64,000 nucleotides of DNA from Mycolicibacterium austroafricanum (GTDB lineage: Bacteria; Actinomycetota; Actinomycetes; Mycobacteriales; Mycobacteriaceae): NCBI RefSeq assembly GCF_902705885.1, contig NZ_CACSIP010000067.1, positions 62,001-126,000 of the forward strand, in the 5' to 3' direction. A program made the translations under genes and the position numbers. Under the pieces are notes generated by a model. The model was given only the letters and a program-made list of their open reading frames with translations, was not told where the DNA came from and did no database searches. Shown piece after piece: positions 16,455 through 25,050 of this stretch; position 1 is the first letter of the stretch; each line of letters begins with the position of its first letter.

Positions 16455-17837
16455 GTGGAGCGACTCAGTGGCCTCGACGCCATGTATCTCTACTTGGAGA
16501 CACCGTCACAGCCACTGAACGTCTGCTGTGTCTTGGAACTGGAAGTCGCCGGAATGCCCGGCGGCTACAGCTTCGAACAACTCCGTTCGGCGTTGGAGCC
16601 ACGCTTGCTCGCGACACCGGAATTCCGCAAGAAGCTCGCAGACGGACAGCTGAACATCGATCACCCGGTCTGGGTCGAGAGCACCGATATCGACATCTCC
16701 CGCCACCTGAAGCGCATCGCAGTGCCAGCCCCGGGTAGCCGAGTCGAAGTGGGTGAGGTGTGCGCCCACATCGCCGCGCTGCCCCTAGATCGCGACTACC
16801 CGCTGTGGGAAGTATGGGCGGTCGAGAACCCCTCGGCGCCAAAGCTGCTGACATTGGTCGTGAAAGCCCACCACGCGCTGGTCGACGGGGTGGGTGGTGC
16901 CAACATCATGGCGCAACTGTGCAGTCTCGAGCCCGATCTGCCGGCCCCGCCCGGTCCCGCGGGTCCCGTGCCCACCGCCACCACGCTGCAGATCGCCGCC
17001 TCCGGCGTCATCGGTGTGGCTGCCCGCTCGTGGCGGTTGACCAGTCTGCTACCCACGACGCTTCAGACCGTGGTGCGCACCCTGCGCCGCGCCCGAGTCG
17101 GGCACACGATGGCGGCGCCATTCACCGCGCCGAAGACGGTGTTCAACAGGCCACATTCCGGCCGCCGAAACATTGCGTTCGTCGAGCTCTCGCTTGACGA
17201 AGTCAAGGCCGTCAAAGACCACTACGGAGTGACGGTCAACGATGTCGTGATGGCGTTGTGCGCGGGGGCGTTGCGCAGCTTCTTGGAGCGGCATCACGAA
17301 CTGCCCGATACGCCGCTGGTGGCCGCGGTCCCCGTGTCGGTGCACGGCAAGTCGGACCGATCTGGCCGCAACCAGACGACGTGGATGTTCTGTCGCCTGC
17401 AGTCGCCGATCACCGACCCGGTGCAGCGCCTGCATCAAATGGCCGAGGCCACCACGGCGGCCAAGGCGCACAGCACCGAACTCGGACCCACGCTGTTGCA
17501 GGACTGGACGCAGTTCATCGGCCAGTACACGATGGGAGCGATCAAGCGCCTCGTGCCCCACGTGCCCAGGCCGGCGAGCCCGCCGTTCAACCTCATCCTC
17601 TCGAATGTCCCGGGTCCCCAGATTCCCCTTTACCTGGCGCGCTACCGCATCGAGGCGGTGTATCCATTCGGACCGATACTCGCCGGTGCCGGTCTCAACA
17701 TCACCGCGATGTCCTACAACGGCCGGTTGAGCTTCGGAATGATCTCCAGCCCGGACCTGGTCCCGGATCTTTGGCCCTTGGCCGACGAATTCCCCGTAAC
17801 CCTAGACGAACTCATAGGCTCGATCACCACTCCGTGA
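16455..17837 (+). CDS. WS/DGAT family O-acyltransferase (wax ester synthase/diacylglycerol acyltransferase)
   Basis: The 460-residue protein has the acyltransferase motif HHALVDG (His139, His140, Asp144) and the family blocks PLWEVW, NDVVMALCAGALR and NLILSNVPGP. These enzymes join acyl-CoA to alcohols or diacylglycerol, giving wax esters or storage triacylglycerol. GTG 16455 starts three bases after the ligase stop; length and the MERLSGLDAMYLY beginning fit the family. As last gene of a catabolic operon it may store or sequester excess acyl-CoA. That role is inference. Confidence 0.92.
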   Translation: MERLSGLDAMYLYLETPSQPLNVCCVLELEVAGMPGGYSFEQLRSALEPRLLATPEFRKKLADGQLNIDHPVWVESTDIDISRHLKRIAVPAPGSRVEVGEVCAHIAALPLDRDYPLWEVWAVENPSAPKLLTLVVKAHHALVDGVGGANIMAQLCSLEPDLPAPPGPAGPVPTATTLQIAASGVIGVAARSWRLTSLLPTTLQTVVRTLRRARVGHTMAAPFTAPKTVFNRPHSGRRNIAFVELSLDEVKAVKDHYGVTVNDVVMALCAGALRSFLERHHELPDTPLVAAVPVSVHGKSDRSGRNQTTWMFCRLQSPITDPVQRLHQMAEATTAAKAHSTELGPTLLQDWTQFIGQYTMGAIKRLVPHVPRPASPPFNLILSNVPGPQIPLYLARYRIEAVYPFGPILAGAGLNITAMSYNGRLSFGMISSPDLVPDLWPLADEFPVTLDELIGSITTP

Positions 17838-17850
17838 TCGCGCTCAGCGA

Positions 17851-17866
17851 GCACCAAGAATGGTGC
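17851..17866. terminator. Short hairpin between convergent operons
   Basis: GCACCA and TGGTGC are exact inverted repeats around an AGAA loop in the 30-base gap between the WS/DGAT stop and the stop of the minus-strand oxidoreductase gene. The position suits a bidirectional terminator. The stem is only six base pairs and has no T-run. Confidence 0.4.
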
Positions 17867-17867
17867 A

Positions 17868-18980
17868 CTATGCGCCCGTCTTTCGTGACTGTCTGGTCAC
17901 GATCGACGGGCCCGCCAAGGGATTGGTGAGCACGCCGGCCGGCGCCTCGACGACTGCAGGTATCGCATTGACCGCGGCCATCGCGGTCGCCGCGACGCCG
18001 GGGTTGACTCGATCAGTGGGCGACTGCTCGAAGTACAGTTCCGCGCACATGCTGGGCCGGCCCTCGACCCGGATGACCATCCCGCCTTGGTCGTGCCGCG
18101 ACGGTCGAGGCCAGCGCTGCGGCCATGGCGTGGAACTGACCGTCGCGAAGTACTGCACCGCAACGGCCGGGCGCCCGTCGACCATGCCTGCGAGCTGCCA
18201 CCGGTGCCCGCAGATCGTGCCTTGCGGGATCACCCCGATCGCAGTCGTCAGATCGTCGGGGGCCAGCAGGGTTTCCCAGTCCAGTTCGACGCTGTCGAGC
18301 GCCAGCCCGAGGATGTCGGCGATGTAGCGAACAACTGTCTCCCAGTCGTGGTTGACCTTCCCCGCAGCGATGCGGGCGGGCACGTGCCCATCCGGCTTAC
18401 CGAACCCCATGGATTCGTGCAGAACATCCCAGATCGGGTAGGACTTGTCCAAGTCGATGGCGTACTCGTCCATCCGGTACGAATCGACAGCGCCCGCACC
18501 GGTCAGCAGTGCCGTCGGGATGTTGAGACTGATGAATCCCGGCTCGGCACCGGTGGCGTAGAACGTGGAGTTGCCTCTCACGGCCGCCGCTTGCAGGGCC
18601 TCTCGCCATTCGGGTGGTGCGGCCGGCGGATACACCATCGGGATCGTCGAAATCGTGACGACGTTGATGCCCGCCTCCAGATACCTGACGATATCTGCAA
18701 TGGCCGCTTCCTCGCGCCGAACGGCGCTGGCACAGTAGAGAACGCAGTCCGGCGCGAGCGCCATGATCGTGTCCGGATCATCGGTCGCCGGTATCCCGAC
18801 GTCGGCGCCGCCGGAAAGTCGGCCCGCGTCCACGCCTACCTTCTCCGCCGTCGACACTTTGAGCCCCACGAGTTCGAGGGCAGGGTCGTCGATAACAGCT
18901 CGGAGAGCCTGCGCACCGGTCAAGCCGGTGCCGACATGTGCCACACGTTGAACCTGGCGAGTTGATCCGTCCACCATCAT
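17868..18980 (-). CDS. DapB-like NAD(P)-dependent oxidoreductase
   Basis: The 370-residue protein resembles the dihydrodipicolinate reductase N-terminal family and the 2,4-diaminopentanoate/amine dehydrogenase-like group. A Rossmann start (VAHVGTGLTGAQALRAV) is followed by DCVLYCAS, GINVVTIS and the FYATGAEPGF block. GGAGGAAAAGGA directly ahead of ATG 18980 sets the start. Upstream in-frame ATGs would overlap the P450 gene. It is the last gene of a seven-gene minus operon with a P450 and dehydrogenases. Many actinobacterial homologues sit in steroid or terpenoid clusters, but no substrate is known to me. Confidence 0.8.
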   Translation of the reverse strand: MMVDGSTRQVQRVAHVGTGLTGAQALRAVIDDPALELVGLKVSTAEKVGVDAGRLSGGADVGIPATDDPDTIMALAPDCVLYCASAVRREEAAIADIVRYLEAGINVVTISTIPMVYPPAAPPEWREALQAAAVRGNSTFYATGAEPGFISLNIPTALLTGAGAVDSYRMDEYAIDLDKSYPIWDVLHESMGFGKPDGHVPARIAAGKVNHDWETVVRYIADILGLALDSVELDWETLLAPDDLTTAIGVIPQGTICGHRWQLAGMVDGRPAVAVQYFATVSSTPWPQRWPRPSRHDQGGMVIRVEGRPSMCAELYFEQSPTDRVNPGVAATAMAAVNAIPAVVEAPAGVLTNPLAGPSIVTRQSRKTGA

Positions 18981-19023
18981 TCCTTTTCCTCCGGCATACT
19001 TCTGCATTGACGATGAAGTGGGC

Positions 19024-20250
19024 TCATCGCGGCGCGGCACGGATGGGCACGCTCCCCCACCCGAAAACGTTGGGCATCTTGACCCTTCGCAGGCCAGTGA
19101 CATCGACGTCGAACTCGGGAATCAGATCGAGAAGGACATCGAGGGCAACCCGACCTTCCATACGCGCCAGTGCCGCCCCCAGGCAGCTGTGTATCCCGTA
19201 CCCGAATCCGAGATTGTGTCCAGAATGCGCGCGGGTGATGTCGAAACGGTCCGGATCGGCGAAGACGCGCTCATCCCTGGTCGCCGACCCGTTGATGAGC
19301 ATGACCGGCTTGTGTCGGGGAATGACCTTGCCGTGGAGCTCGACCTCGGTATTGCTCCACCGGATGTCGTATTGGGACGGACCCTCGTAGCGCAGCAGCT
19401 CTTCGAATGCGGCCGGGATGAGGCTCCTGTCCTCTCGGAGCATCCGCCACTGGTCCTGGTGGCGCGCGAACAAGACTCCCGCACTGGCGATCAGCTTCGT
19501 CACCGTCTCCGCTCCGGCCCCTCCGAGCAGCGAGGCGAAGGCGGCTATCTCCATGTCATCGAGGCGGGTGTGGGTGCCGTCTTCTCGTTCCACCTCCACT
19601 TCGGTCAACCGGGTGATCATGTCGTCCGCGGGGTTGGCCCGTTTGTCGATGACGAGGTCGTAGTAGTACCTCCACATGTCCACGGCCGCTTCCCGGCCGG
19701 CCGCGGTGATGCTCACGTTTCCGGGTTCGCGTTCCAACAGCGCGTCGAGCCAATGGCGGATTTGCTGGCGTCCGTCCGGCGGAACGCCCAGCATCGTGGT
19801 GATGATCTCGACCGGAAACACTGCGGAGAAATCTTCGACCAAGTCGAACGAGCTGACGTCGACGTGCCGTGCCGTCGCCTCGACGACGTTCCGGATCATC
19901 GGTTCGAGTTTCGCGATGGCACGAGGCGTGAAGACTTTGTTCACCAATGCCCGCATGCGGGTGTGCTGAGGCGGATCCATCATGATGATGACCCCTTCGG
20001 GGATCATGGCATTCGGGTCGATGAAGTGATCGAGCGTGACGCCCTTCGCCGATGAGTACGTCTCGTGGTCGCGCATCGCAGGTGCGACGTCTTCGTACCG
20101 GGAAAGCGCCCAGAACTCGTACTGCGCACTGTGGTACACCGGTGCATGATCACGGAGCCGCCGGTACGTCTCGAACGGGTCGTTGAAGAACTCGTCCGAA
20201 AACGGGTCGAAGTGAACGACCTCTTCTGAAGCCCCGCTTTGATCGGACAT
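19024..20250 (-). CDS. Cytochrome P450, bacterial class
   Basis: The 408-residue haem monooxygenase carries the haem-ligand loop LGFGYGIHSCLG (Cys356), the ExxR of FEELLRYEGP (Glu284/Arg287) and an I-helix GGAGAETV (243-250). In the I-helix the usual acid-alcohol pair reads Glu-Thr. Such enzymes take electrons from a ferredoxin, and none is encoded nearby. ATG 20250 shares its A with the stop of the preceding SnoaL-like gene. The neighbourhood suggests it hydroxylates an alicyclic or isoprenoid intermediate. Confidence 0.92.
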   Translation of the reverse strand: MSDQSGASEEVVHFDPFSDEFFNDPFETYRRLRDHAPVYHSAQYEFWALSRYEDVAPAMRDHETYSSAKGVTLDHFIDPNAMIPEGVIIMMDPPQHTRMRALVNKVFTPRAIAKLEPMIRNVVEATARHVDVSSFDLVEDFSAVFPVEIITTMLGVPPDGRQQIRHWLDALLEREPGNVSITAAGREAAVDMWRYYYDLVIDKRANPADDMITRLTEVEVEREDGTHTRLDDMEIAAFASLLGGAGAETVTKLIASAGVLFARHQDQWRMLREDRSLIPAAFEELLRYEGPSQYDIRWSNTEVELHGKVIPRHKPVMLINGSATRDERVFADPDRFDITRAHSGHNLGFGYGIHSCLGAALARMEGRVALDVLLDLIPEFDVDVTGLRRVKMPNVFGWGSVPIRAAPR

Positions 20251-20801
20251 CAGCCTTCGACTCCGCCTTCACGCAGGAAGTGGACGGTGTAGTCCTGGCC
20301 CCGCAATCCGCGCGGGTCGAGCCCGATGACCGCCATCAGACGCGCCCAATCCGCGGAGTCGACAAACCAGTCCCAACGAGCGATCTGCCCGTCCTCGTTG
20401 GTCCAGATGTAGTCCCACTCGCGCAGTTCCAACACCGTGCCGTCGGCGAGCGTCCCCGCGTAGGTGTCGCAGGACGAGAAGCCCCACTCGCCGGCCACAC
20501 ACGCGAACGGGCTGACGAGCCGGTAGTCGGGCATGTGCTTCCACCACATGCGCCACTCGGGGGTGAGGATGTCTCCGTCCGGCGCGTACTTCTCGATGGC
20601 TTTCGCGACCTCGTCGGAGAACATGTCGGTGGCTGTCTGTGGGACACCGTCGTTGAACAGAGGACTCATCATCACGGAGTTCGGCGCCCAGATGAACTTG
20701 TCGCCGAACGTGACACGGCGATCGCGCTCGACGGCCTTGGCGTAGCCCTCCCATTTGTCGAAGGCGATCTTCTCGTGCAAAGCGACCCGGTCGATGGGCA
20801 T
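20250..20801 (-). CDS. SnoaL/NTF2-like protein
   Basis: The 183-residue cytosolic protein has the cone-shaped alpha+beta barrel pattern of the NTF2-like superfamily (an N-terminal helix pair, then YAGTLADGTVLELREWDYIWTNEDGQIARWDWFVD). Members act as isomerases, cyclases, dehydratases or simple binding proteins. There is no clear catalytic signature. ATG 20801 is chosen because longer in-frame starts read through the LLM gene. It lies between the LLM oxidoreductase and the P450 in a tight operon. Confidence 0.72.
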   Translation of the reverse strand: MPIDRVALHEKIAFDKWEGYAKAVERDRRVTFGDKFIWAPNSVMMSPLFNDGVPQTATDMFSDEVAKAIEKYAPDGDILTPEWRMWWKHMPDYRLVSPFACVAGEWGFSSCDTYAGTLADGTVLELREWDYIWTNEDGQIARWDWFVDSADWARLMAVIGLDPRGLRGQDYTVHFLREGGVEG

Positions 20802-20818
20802 GTTGGTTTCCCTTTCCG

Positions 20819-21775
20819 CTAGGTCAGCTCGACGAATCTCTCGAGGTAGTTCCACGCGATCTCCGGAGGAATGCCTCCGCACAATGGTGAGAGGTTGAAC
20901 ATCTCGCCGCCGGCAATGCGCAGCCTCGCTTCGTCGACCGACAGGATCACGTGTGACAGCGACGTACGCCGGAGTTCCTCGACGGTCGTGGCGGTGCTCA
21001 GATTGGCCGAAACCTCGTTGTTCGGATTCCATGCCGAATACGCCATTGCGTCGTGAAGCAGATAGTCGCCGATCTCGTCCCACGCGGCGTCGACGTCCTC
21101 GGCGACGAAGAGGTTCGCCACCGCATCGCGTTCCGGAATGAGAACGAAGCCGGGCTCGAAGCCGTTCTCGCGGCATGCCTCTTCGTAGGCCGCCTGCATC
21201 CCGGGAACTCCACCGTTGGCCAGTAAGCCCAGGCCGTTGCTTCCGGCCCGCCGCGCCGCCGCGAGGCTGGACCCGCCCCAATTCAGCATCGGCCCGTTCG
21301 GGTCTCGCGGTCTCGGAGTCACCTTCATCCGCCTGCCTCGGTGCTCGACTAGTTCTCCGGCCAACAGGCGCCGCAGCAGTGGAAGCTTCTCGTCGGCGAG
21401 GCGACCGCGATCACGCAGTGACAACCCGAAATGGTCGAATTCTTCGACACGGTAGCCGATCCCGAAGACATAACTGGCCCGGCCCGCGCTGATGTGGTCG
21501 AGAACGCAGATGTCCTCTGCCAGTCGAGCCACATCGTAGAAGGGCAGCAGAATGGTCAGATTCAGCATCAACTGCTCGGTGCGGGCAGCAATCGCCGCAC
21601 CGAGCAGCAACGGCGACGGCAGATAGCCGTCGTCCGCGCAGTGGTGTTCACACAGGACCACGGCGAGGCATCCACGGGTCTCAGCCCACGCGGACATCTC
21701 AGTCGCCGCGGAGTAGAGCTCCGTCGCCGGCGCGCCGATGGAGGGCGCCCGCATGTCGAATCGAAGAGTGAACAT
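20819..21775 (-). CDS. LLM-class (luciferase-like) flavin/F420-dependent oxidoreductase
   Basis: The 318-residue TIM barrel of the bacterial luciferase-like family has VVLCEHHCADDGYLPSPLLLGAAIAART near the start, the DHISAGRASYVFGIGYR block, a GRLADEKLPLLRRLLAGE segment and NWGGSSLAAARRAG. In mycobacteria such proteins use coenzyme F420 or FMNH2. They catalyse hydride transfer or monooxygenation, including Baeyer-Villiger-type reactions. The cofactor cannot be told from sequence alone. It is third from the end of the P450 operon. Confidence 0.85.
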   Translation of the reverse strand: MFTLRFDMRAPSIGAPATELYSAATEMSAWAETRGCLAVVLCEHHCADDGYLPSPLLLGAAIAARTEQLMLNLTILLPFYDVARLAEDICVLDHISAGRASYVFGIGYRVEEFDHFGLSLRDRGRLADEKLPLLRRLLAGELVEHRGRRMKVTPRPRDPNGPMLNWGGSSLAAARRAGSNGLGLLANGGVPGMQAAYEEACRENGFEPGFVLIPERDAVANLFVAEDVDAAWDEIGDYLLHDAMAYSAWNPNNEVSANLSTATTVEELRRTSLSHVILSVDEARLRIAGGEMFNLSPLCGGIPPEIAWNYLERFVELT

Positions 21776-21783
21776 CGCGGTGC

Positions 21784-22620
21784 CTAATCGTCCTGCCGTG
21801 CGTCGGTACCCATGAGCTCGCTACTTGCTTTCATGATCAGCCGAACCGCCTCGTTTCGGGACATGGATCTGAACAGGTCCAGACCCATCTGGACGTCGTC
21901 GCCCGTGGCAACAGTGGGCCCCCTGCCGAGATTGTCGAGCGCTACGTCGACCACGCTCTCCGCGGTGACGGCACCCTCCGGGGCATCGTCGGGTGAATGC
22001 AGCCGCCCACGCTCGAACTCCAGCTTGCGCAGCGCCGGCGTGTCGGTCATTCCGAGAACCAACCCGAGAACGTCTACGCCGCTACCGTGCAGTTCCACCC
22101 ACAGCCCTTCGGTGAACACCATGTCGAAGGCTTTGGTGCCGCCGTAGGTGACCAGGTTCCGGCCACCGCAGATCGCTGCCCCAGAGGTGAAATTCACGAT
22201 GCCGCCTCTGCCGCGTTCCACCATGGGGGCCGCATAGTGATGGCACAACCGCACCAACATCAGGCAGTTGCGGAGCACCAGCGCTTCCGCCGCCGAGACC
22301 GGGCTGCTCAGGAAACCCCGAAAATTCGGGTCACCTCCGGCACAGTTCACGAGCATGCCGACCTCGATGTCAGCGGTGGCATCGAAGATTACCTGAGCTG
22401 CATCGGCGTCTGTCATATCGATGGCGACCGTGCGCGTTTCCGCACCGGTGCGCCGACGAATGTCTGCGGCGACTTCGTCCAGCAGGTGCTGGCGGCGAGC
22501 CACCAGGACTATGTTCAAGCCCTGCGAACCGAGGCGTTCAGCGAAGACTGCACCACAGCCGTCAGAGGCGCCGGCGACGATCCCCCAGGGTCCGTACCTG
22601 GCTGCGAAATCTTCTGCCAT
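21784..22620 (-). CDS. Short-chain dehydrogenase/reductase
   Basis: The 278-residue SDR has a modified nucleotide loop (VAGASDGCG, 15-23), ARR after beta-2 (suggesting NADP preference), NCAGG, and the Ser146/Tyr159/Lys163 triad (LVTYGGTK). The C-terminal part has a long helical segment (ALDNLGRGPTVATGDDVQMG), as in SDR proteins of the DltE/17-beta-HSD type. Its ATG shares the A of the upstream SnoaL-like gene stop. It probably oxidises or reduces an alcohol/ketone made by the operon's oxygenases. Confidence 0.86.
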   Translation of the reverse strand: MAEDFAARYGPWGIVAGASDGCGAVFAERLGSQGLNIVLVARRQHLLDEVAADIRRRTGAETRTVAIDMTDADAAQVIFDATADIEVGMLVNCAGGDPNFRGFLSSPVSAAEALVLRNCLMLVRLCHHYAAPMVERGRGGIVNFTSGAAICGGRNLVTYGGTKAFDMVFTEGLWVELHGSGVDVLGLVLGMTDTPALRKLEFERGRLHSPDDAPEGAVTAESVVDVALDNLGRGPTVATGDDVQMGLDLFRSMSRNEAVRLIMKASSELMGTDARQDD

Positions 22621-23018
22621 CAGCCCTGTACCGCCACCAATCGAATCGAGGTGTACGTGCGGTTGCTGATCCGCCAGCCGGATGATGTCCGGACGACGAC
22701 GTCGTCGTAGTAGCCGACCGGATTCGCCCCTGAACCATCCTCGAGCAGGATCAGTGCATCGACGTACGTGCGTACCGTCGCGACGTCGCCGTCGATGGCG
22801 ATCGCTTGATTCGTCATCCGGTGCATGGTCGCGGCGGCCATCACGTGTGCCTGCTCCATGAACTGCGCGACCGCAGCTCCACCCGTCCAGCGCCCGACCT
22901 CGCCATAGTCGACGGTAGCGTCGTCGGTGAAGACGTCCTGTAACAGCGCGTACTGCTGGGAGTCGATGGCGGTGGCATAGCGAATCGTCAACGCGACGAT
23001 GTCGTCACGGCCTGTCAT
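22620..23018 (-). CDS. SnoaL-like nuclear transport factor 2 family protein
   Basis: The 132-residue protein is a typical SnoaL_4-type fold: an N-terminal helix (TIRYATAIDSQQYALLQDVF), TDDATVDYG, a helix around AVAQFMEQAH, and a C-terminal sheet (GYYDDVVVRTSSGWRISNRTYTSI). Homologues include ketosteroid isomerase-like and dehydratase-like proteins in aromatic and steroid pathways. The start overlaps the alcohol dehydrogenase stop by four bases. Function beyond the fold is unassigned. Confidence 0.8.
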   Translation of the reverse strand: MTGRDDIVALTIRYATAIDSQQYALLQDVFTDDATVDYGEVGRWTGGAAVAQFMEQAHVMAAATMHRMTNQAIAIDGDVATVRTYVDALILLEDGSGANPVGYYDDVVVRTSSGWRISNRTYTSIRLVAVQG

Positions 23019-24067
23019 GCGATGTCTCCGTTCGGGTGTACGACGATCCGCGGCGGACCGTCCGACCTACGCACCTGGTCAATCGCGTCGGGCACCTCGT
23101 CGAGGCCGATGATCTTGCCGATGCTCGGCAGCGGATCGAGCCGTCCTTGGACAACGGCATCGAGCACGCCGTACCAGTCCTGCGGCATCGGGCCACCGCC
23201 GAACTGGAACGCCAGCCCCTGCTGGGTGGCCTGGGTGATGTTCAGGGTGTCGCCCGAATACCAGCCGCCTGCACAGTAGATCCGGGTGTAGAACTCAGCG
23301 TTCGCAGCGATGCGATCAATCAGCCCTTTCGCACCGACGCATTCGAAAACCACTGCGGCGCCACCCAGGTGATGCTCGGCCCGGGCTCGACGGAACACGT
23401 CGAATTCCGACTCCGTTGCCGGATCGACGCCGATGTGTGCACCGAAGCTGGCGATCGCCAGATCACGTCGCTCTGCATTGAGATCCGACACGATGATCGG
23501 CGCGATCCCGCGGTTCGACAGTGCGGCGACGGCCGACAATCCGACCGCCCCTGCGCCGACGACGATCGGAATCTCGCCAGGTTGCATGTTCGCGCATCGC
23601 ACATAGAACTCGCCGACCGCGAACGCGTCGACGACAGCGATCGCATCACTCGACACGGCGGAATCGACCGCCTTCGCCATGGCCTCTGGCACGACGAGCA
23701 ACTCGCCGAAGCTGCCCTGCGCTTCTGGATGCTGTCCGATGATTCGCAACCCGCCGGCACCTCCGTCGACCAGTCGGATCGGCATGGACGTCACTCGGGC
23801 GCCGAGCGGGAACTCGCCGGAGCAGCCCGGGCCGTGCGCCACGACTTCGCCGACGAACTCGTGCCCCATGACGATGTCGCGGTCTGCGTCGTAGAGCGAC
23901 CTGCCCGTTGGGTCGTCGATTCCGGCTTCGGGGTGATCCATGAAGTGCACGTCCGAGGCGCAGATGGCGGTACTGAGGGTCCTCAGCAGCAGATCACCAT
24001 GTCCCGGAACGGGATCGGCGGTTTCGCGCACCTCAAGTCGTCCGCTTCTCAGCACTACCGCGCGCAC
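23015..24067 (-). CDS. Zinc-dependent medium-chain alcohol dehydrogenase
   Basis: The 350-residue MDR protein has catalytic zinc residues Cys36 (ICASDVHF), His69 and Glu70 (GHEF), and a Rossmann loop VVGAGAVGLSAV. The four-cysteine structural zinc loop of classical ADHs is not apparent, since the region after GHEF goes directly to LGARVTSMPIRLVDGGAGG. GTG 24067 has GAGG upstream. It is the first gene of the minus-strand operon that contains the SDR, LLM and P450, and it diverges from the IclR gene, which probably controls it. Confidence 0.88.
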   Translation of the reverse strand: MRAVVLRSGRLEVRETADPVPGHGDLLLRTLSTAICASDVHFMDHPEAGIDDPTGRSLYDADRDIVMGHEFVGEVVAHGPGCSGEFPLGARVTSMPIRLVDGGAGGLRIIGQHPEAQGSFGELLVVPEAMAKAVDSAVSSDAIAVVDAFAVGEFYVRCANMQPGEIPIVVGAGAVGLSAVAALSNRGIAPIIVSDLNAERRDLAIASFGAHIGVDPATESEFDVFRRARAEHHLGGAAVVFECVGAKGLIDRIAANAEFYTRIYCAGGWYSGDTLNITQATQQGLAFQFGGGPMPQDWYGVLDAVVQGRLDPLPSIGKIIGLDEVPDAIDQVRRSDGPPRIVVHPNGDIA

Positions 24068-24103
24068 CGGCCACCTCGCCGTTCATTGTCTTTCTCAACT
24101 ATT

Positions 24104-24119
24104 CGAGATATTGTTCTCG
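24104..24119. promoter_or_regulatory. Inverted repeat CGAGA-n6-TCTCG, candidate IclR operator
   Basis: The site lies between the divergent alcohol dehydrogenase (24067) and iclR-type (24164) genes in an AT-rich stretch. A TGTTCTCGGTTA half (24112-24123) nearly recurs as TGTTCTCGGTCA at 58226-58237. An IclR regulator binding its own divergent promoter is the standard arrangement, but no binding evidence is available here. Confidence 0.45.
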
Positions 24120-24163
24120 GTTATCCGATTGACCGTATGTCGCGGCAACCGAAGGAGTCAAGG

Positions 24164-25033
24164 GTGCGCGGTTCGAGTTCGGCCCCCACCGAGCGGGTCG
24201 TCGACATCGTCGAGTTGCTGAGCCAGCCAAGGAATCGGCGGATGCGCTTCTCTGACATCGCGGAGGAACTCGGACAGACGCAAGGCACCGCGCACGCCAT
24301 CCTCAAGACGCTGTCCGATCGTGGCTGGGTCACGCGCGATCCCGCCGGCAAGAGCTTCGAGCTTGGTCCCATGTTGTCGCTGATCGCCGCAAGCCTGAAC
24401 ACCGCCCGCCCCCTGGCGCACGTTGCTCGAGAGGCCGCGCGACGACTCTCCCGCAAGCTCGACATGCCCGTCTCGGTCGTCGAGGTCGCGGGCGACGAGC
24501 TGCTGATCACGGCGTTCGAGAGTCCAGCGCACAATCCGCTGCGGGAGGCGGTGACCGATCGCATTCCCTACCTGCCTCCCTTCGGGGTGGCGTTCGCGGC
24601 GTGGGACACTTCCGACGCACAGCGGGATTGGATCACCCGTGGCAGCGCCGGCGACATCGATCTCGAACATCGTCTTCTCGCTGTGCTGGCACGAACCCGC
24701 GACCGCGGCTATGACGTCGACTGGATGACACCAGCTTTGGCGCAGATCGCGCACGCACTGGGCGCCGTTTCCGCGGATACGCTACCAGCGGGGCTGCGCC
24801 CGATCATCGACCAGTTTCGAGTCGAGTTGACATCTGGGATCGTCGACGAGGAGGTCACCGGCGAGGGTCGAACCGTCGCCTCCATCTCGGCGCCGGCCCT
24901 CGACGACGCCGGCCACACGAGGCTGATTCTCGGAGTGCATCCGATGCTTCCCATGACAACCCCCGATATCGAGCAAGTTGCGCAGCAACTCCTGCGAGAA
25001 ATCCGCACGCTCGTATCGGACACCGGGGACTGA
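24164..25033 (+). CDS. IclR family transcriptional regulator
   Basis: The 289-residue protein has an N-terminal winged helix (about 8-70: RVVDIVELLSQ...MRFSDIAEELGQTQGTAHAILKTLSDRGWV) and a C-terminal effector domain (PLAHVAREAARRLSRKLDMPVSVVEV onwards). GTG 24164 is chosen because AAGGAG lies six bases upstream; ATG 24137 has no Shine-Dalgarno. IclR proteins respond to aromatic or acyl metabolites. Its divergent position makes the 17868-24067 operon the likely target. Confidence 0.9.
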   Translation: MRGSSSAPTERVVDIVELLSQPRNRRMRFSDIAEELGQTQGTAHAILKTLSDRGWVTRDPAGKSFELGPMLSLIAASLNTARPLAHVAREAARRLSRKLDMPVSVVEVAGDELLITAFESPAHNPLREAVTDRIPYLPPFGVAFAAWDTSDAQRDWITRGSAGDIDLEHRLLAVLARTRDRGYDVDWMTPALAQIAHALGAVSADTLPAGLRPIIDQFRVELTSGIVDEEVTGEGRTVASISAPALDDAGHTRLILGVHPMLPMTTPDIEQVAQQLLREIRTLVSDTGD

Positions 25034-25050
25034 CCAGCCCATCGAAGAGG

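Noticed and set aside
23036-24163. Plus-strand frame continuous with the IclR gene that would give a 665-residue protein
   Set aside because: This part is antisense to the zinc alcohol dehydrogenase. IclR proteins are 250-300 residues and a Shine-Dalgarno precedes GTG 24164.
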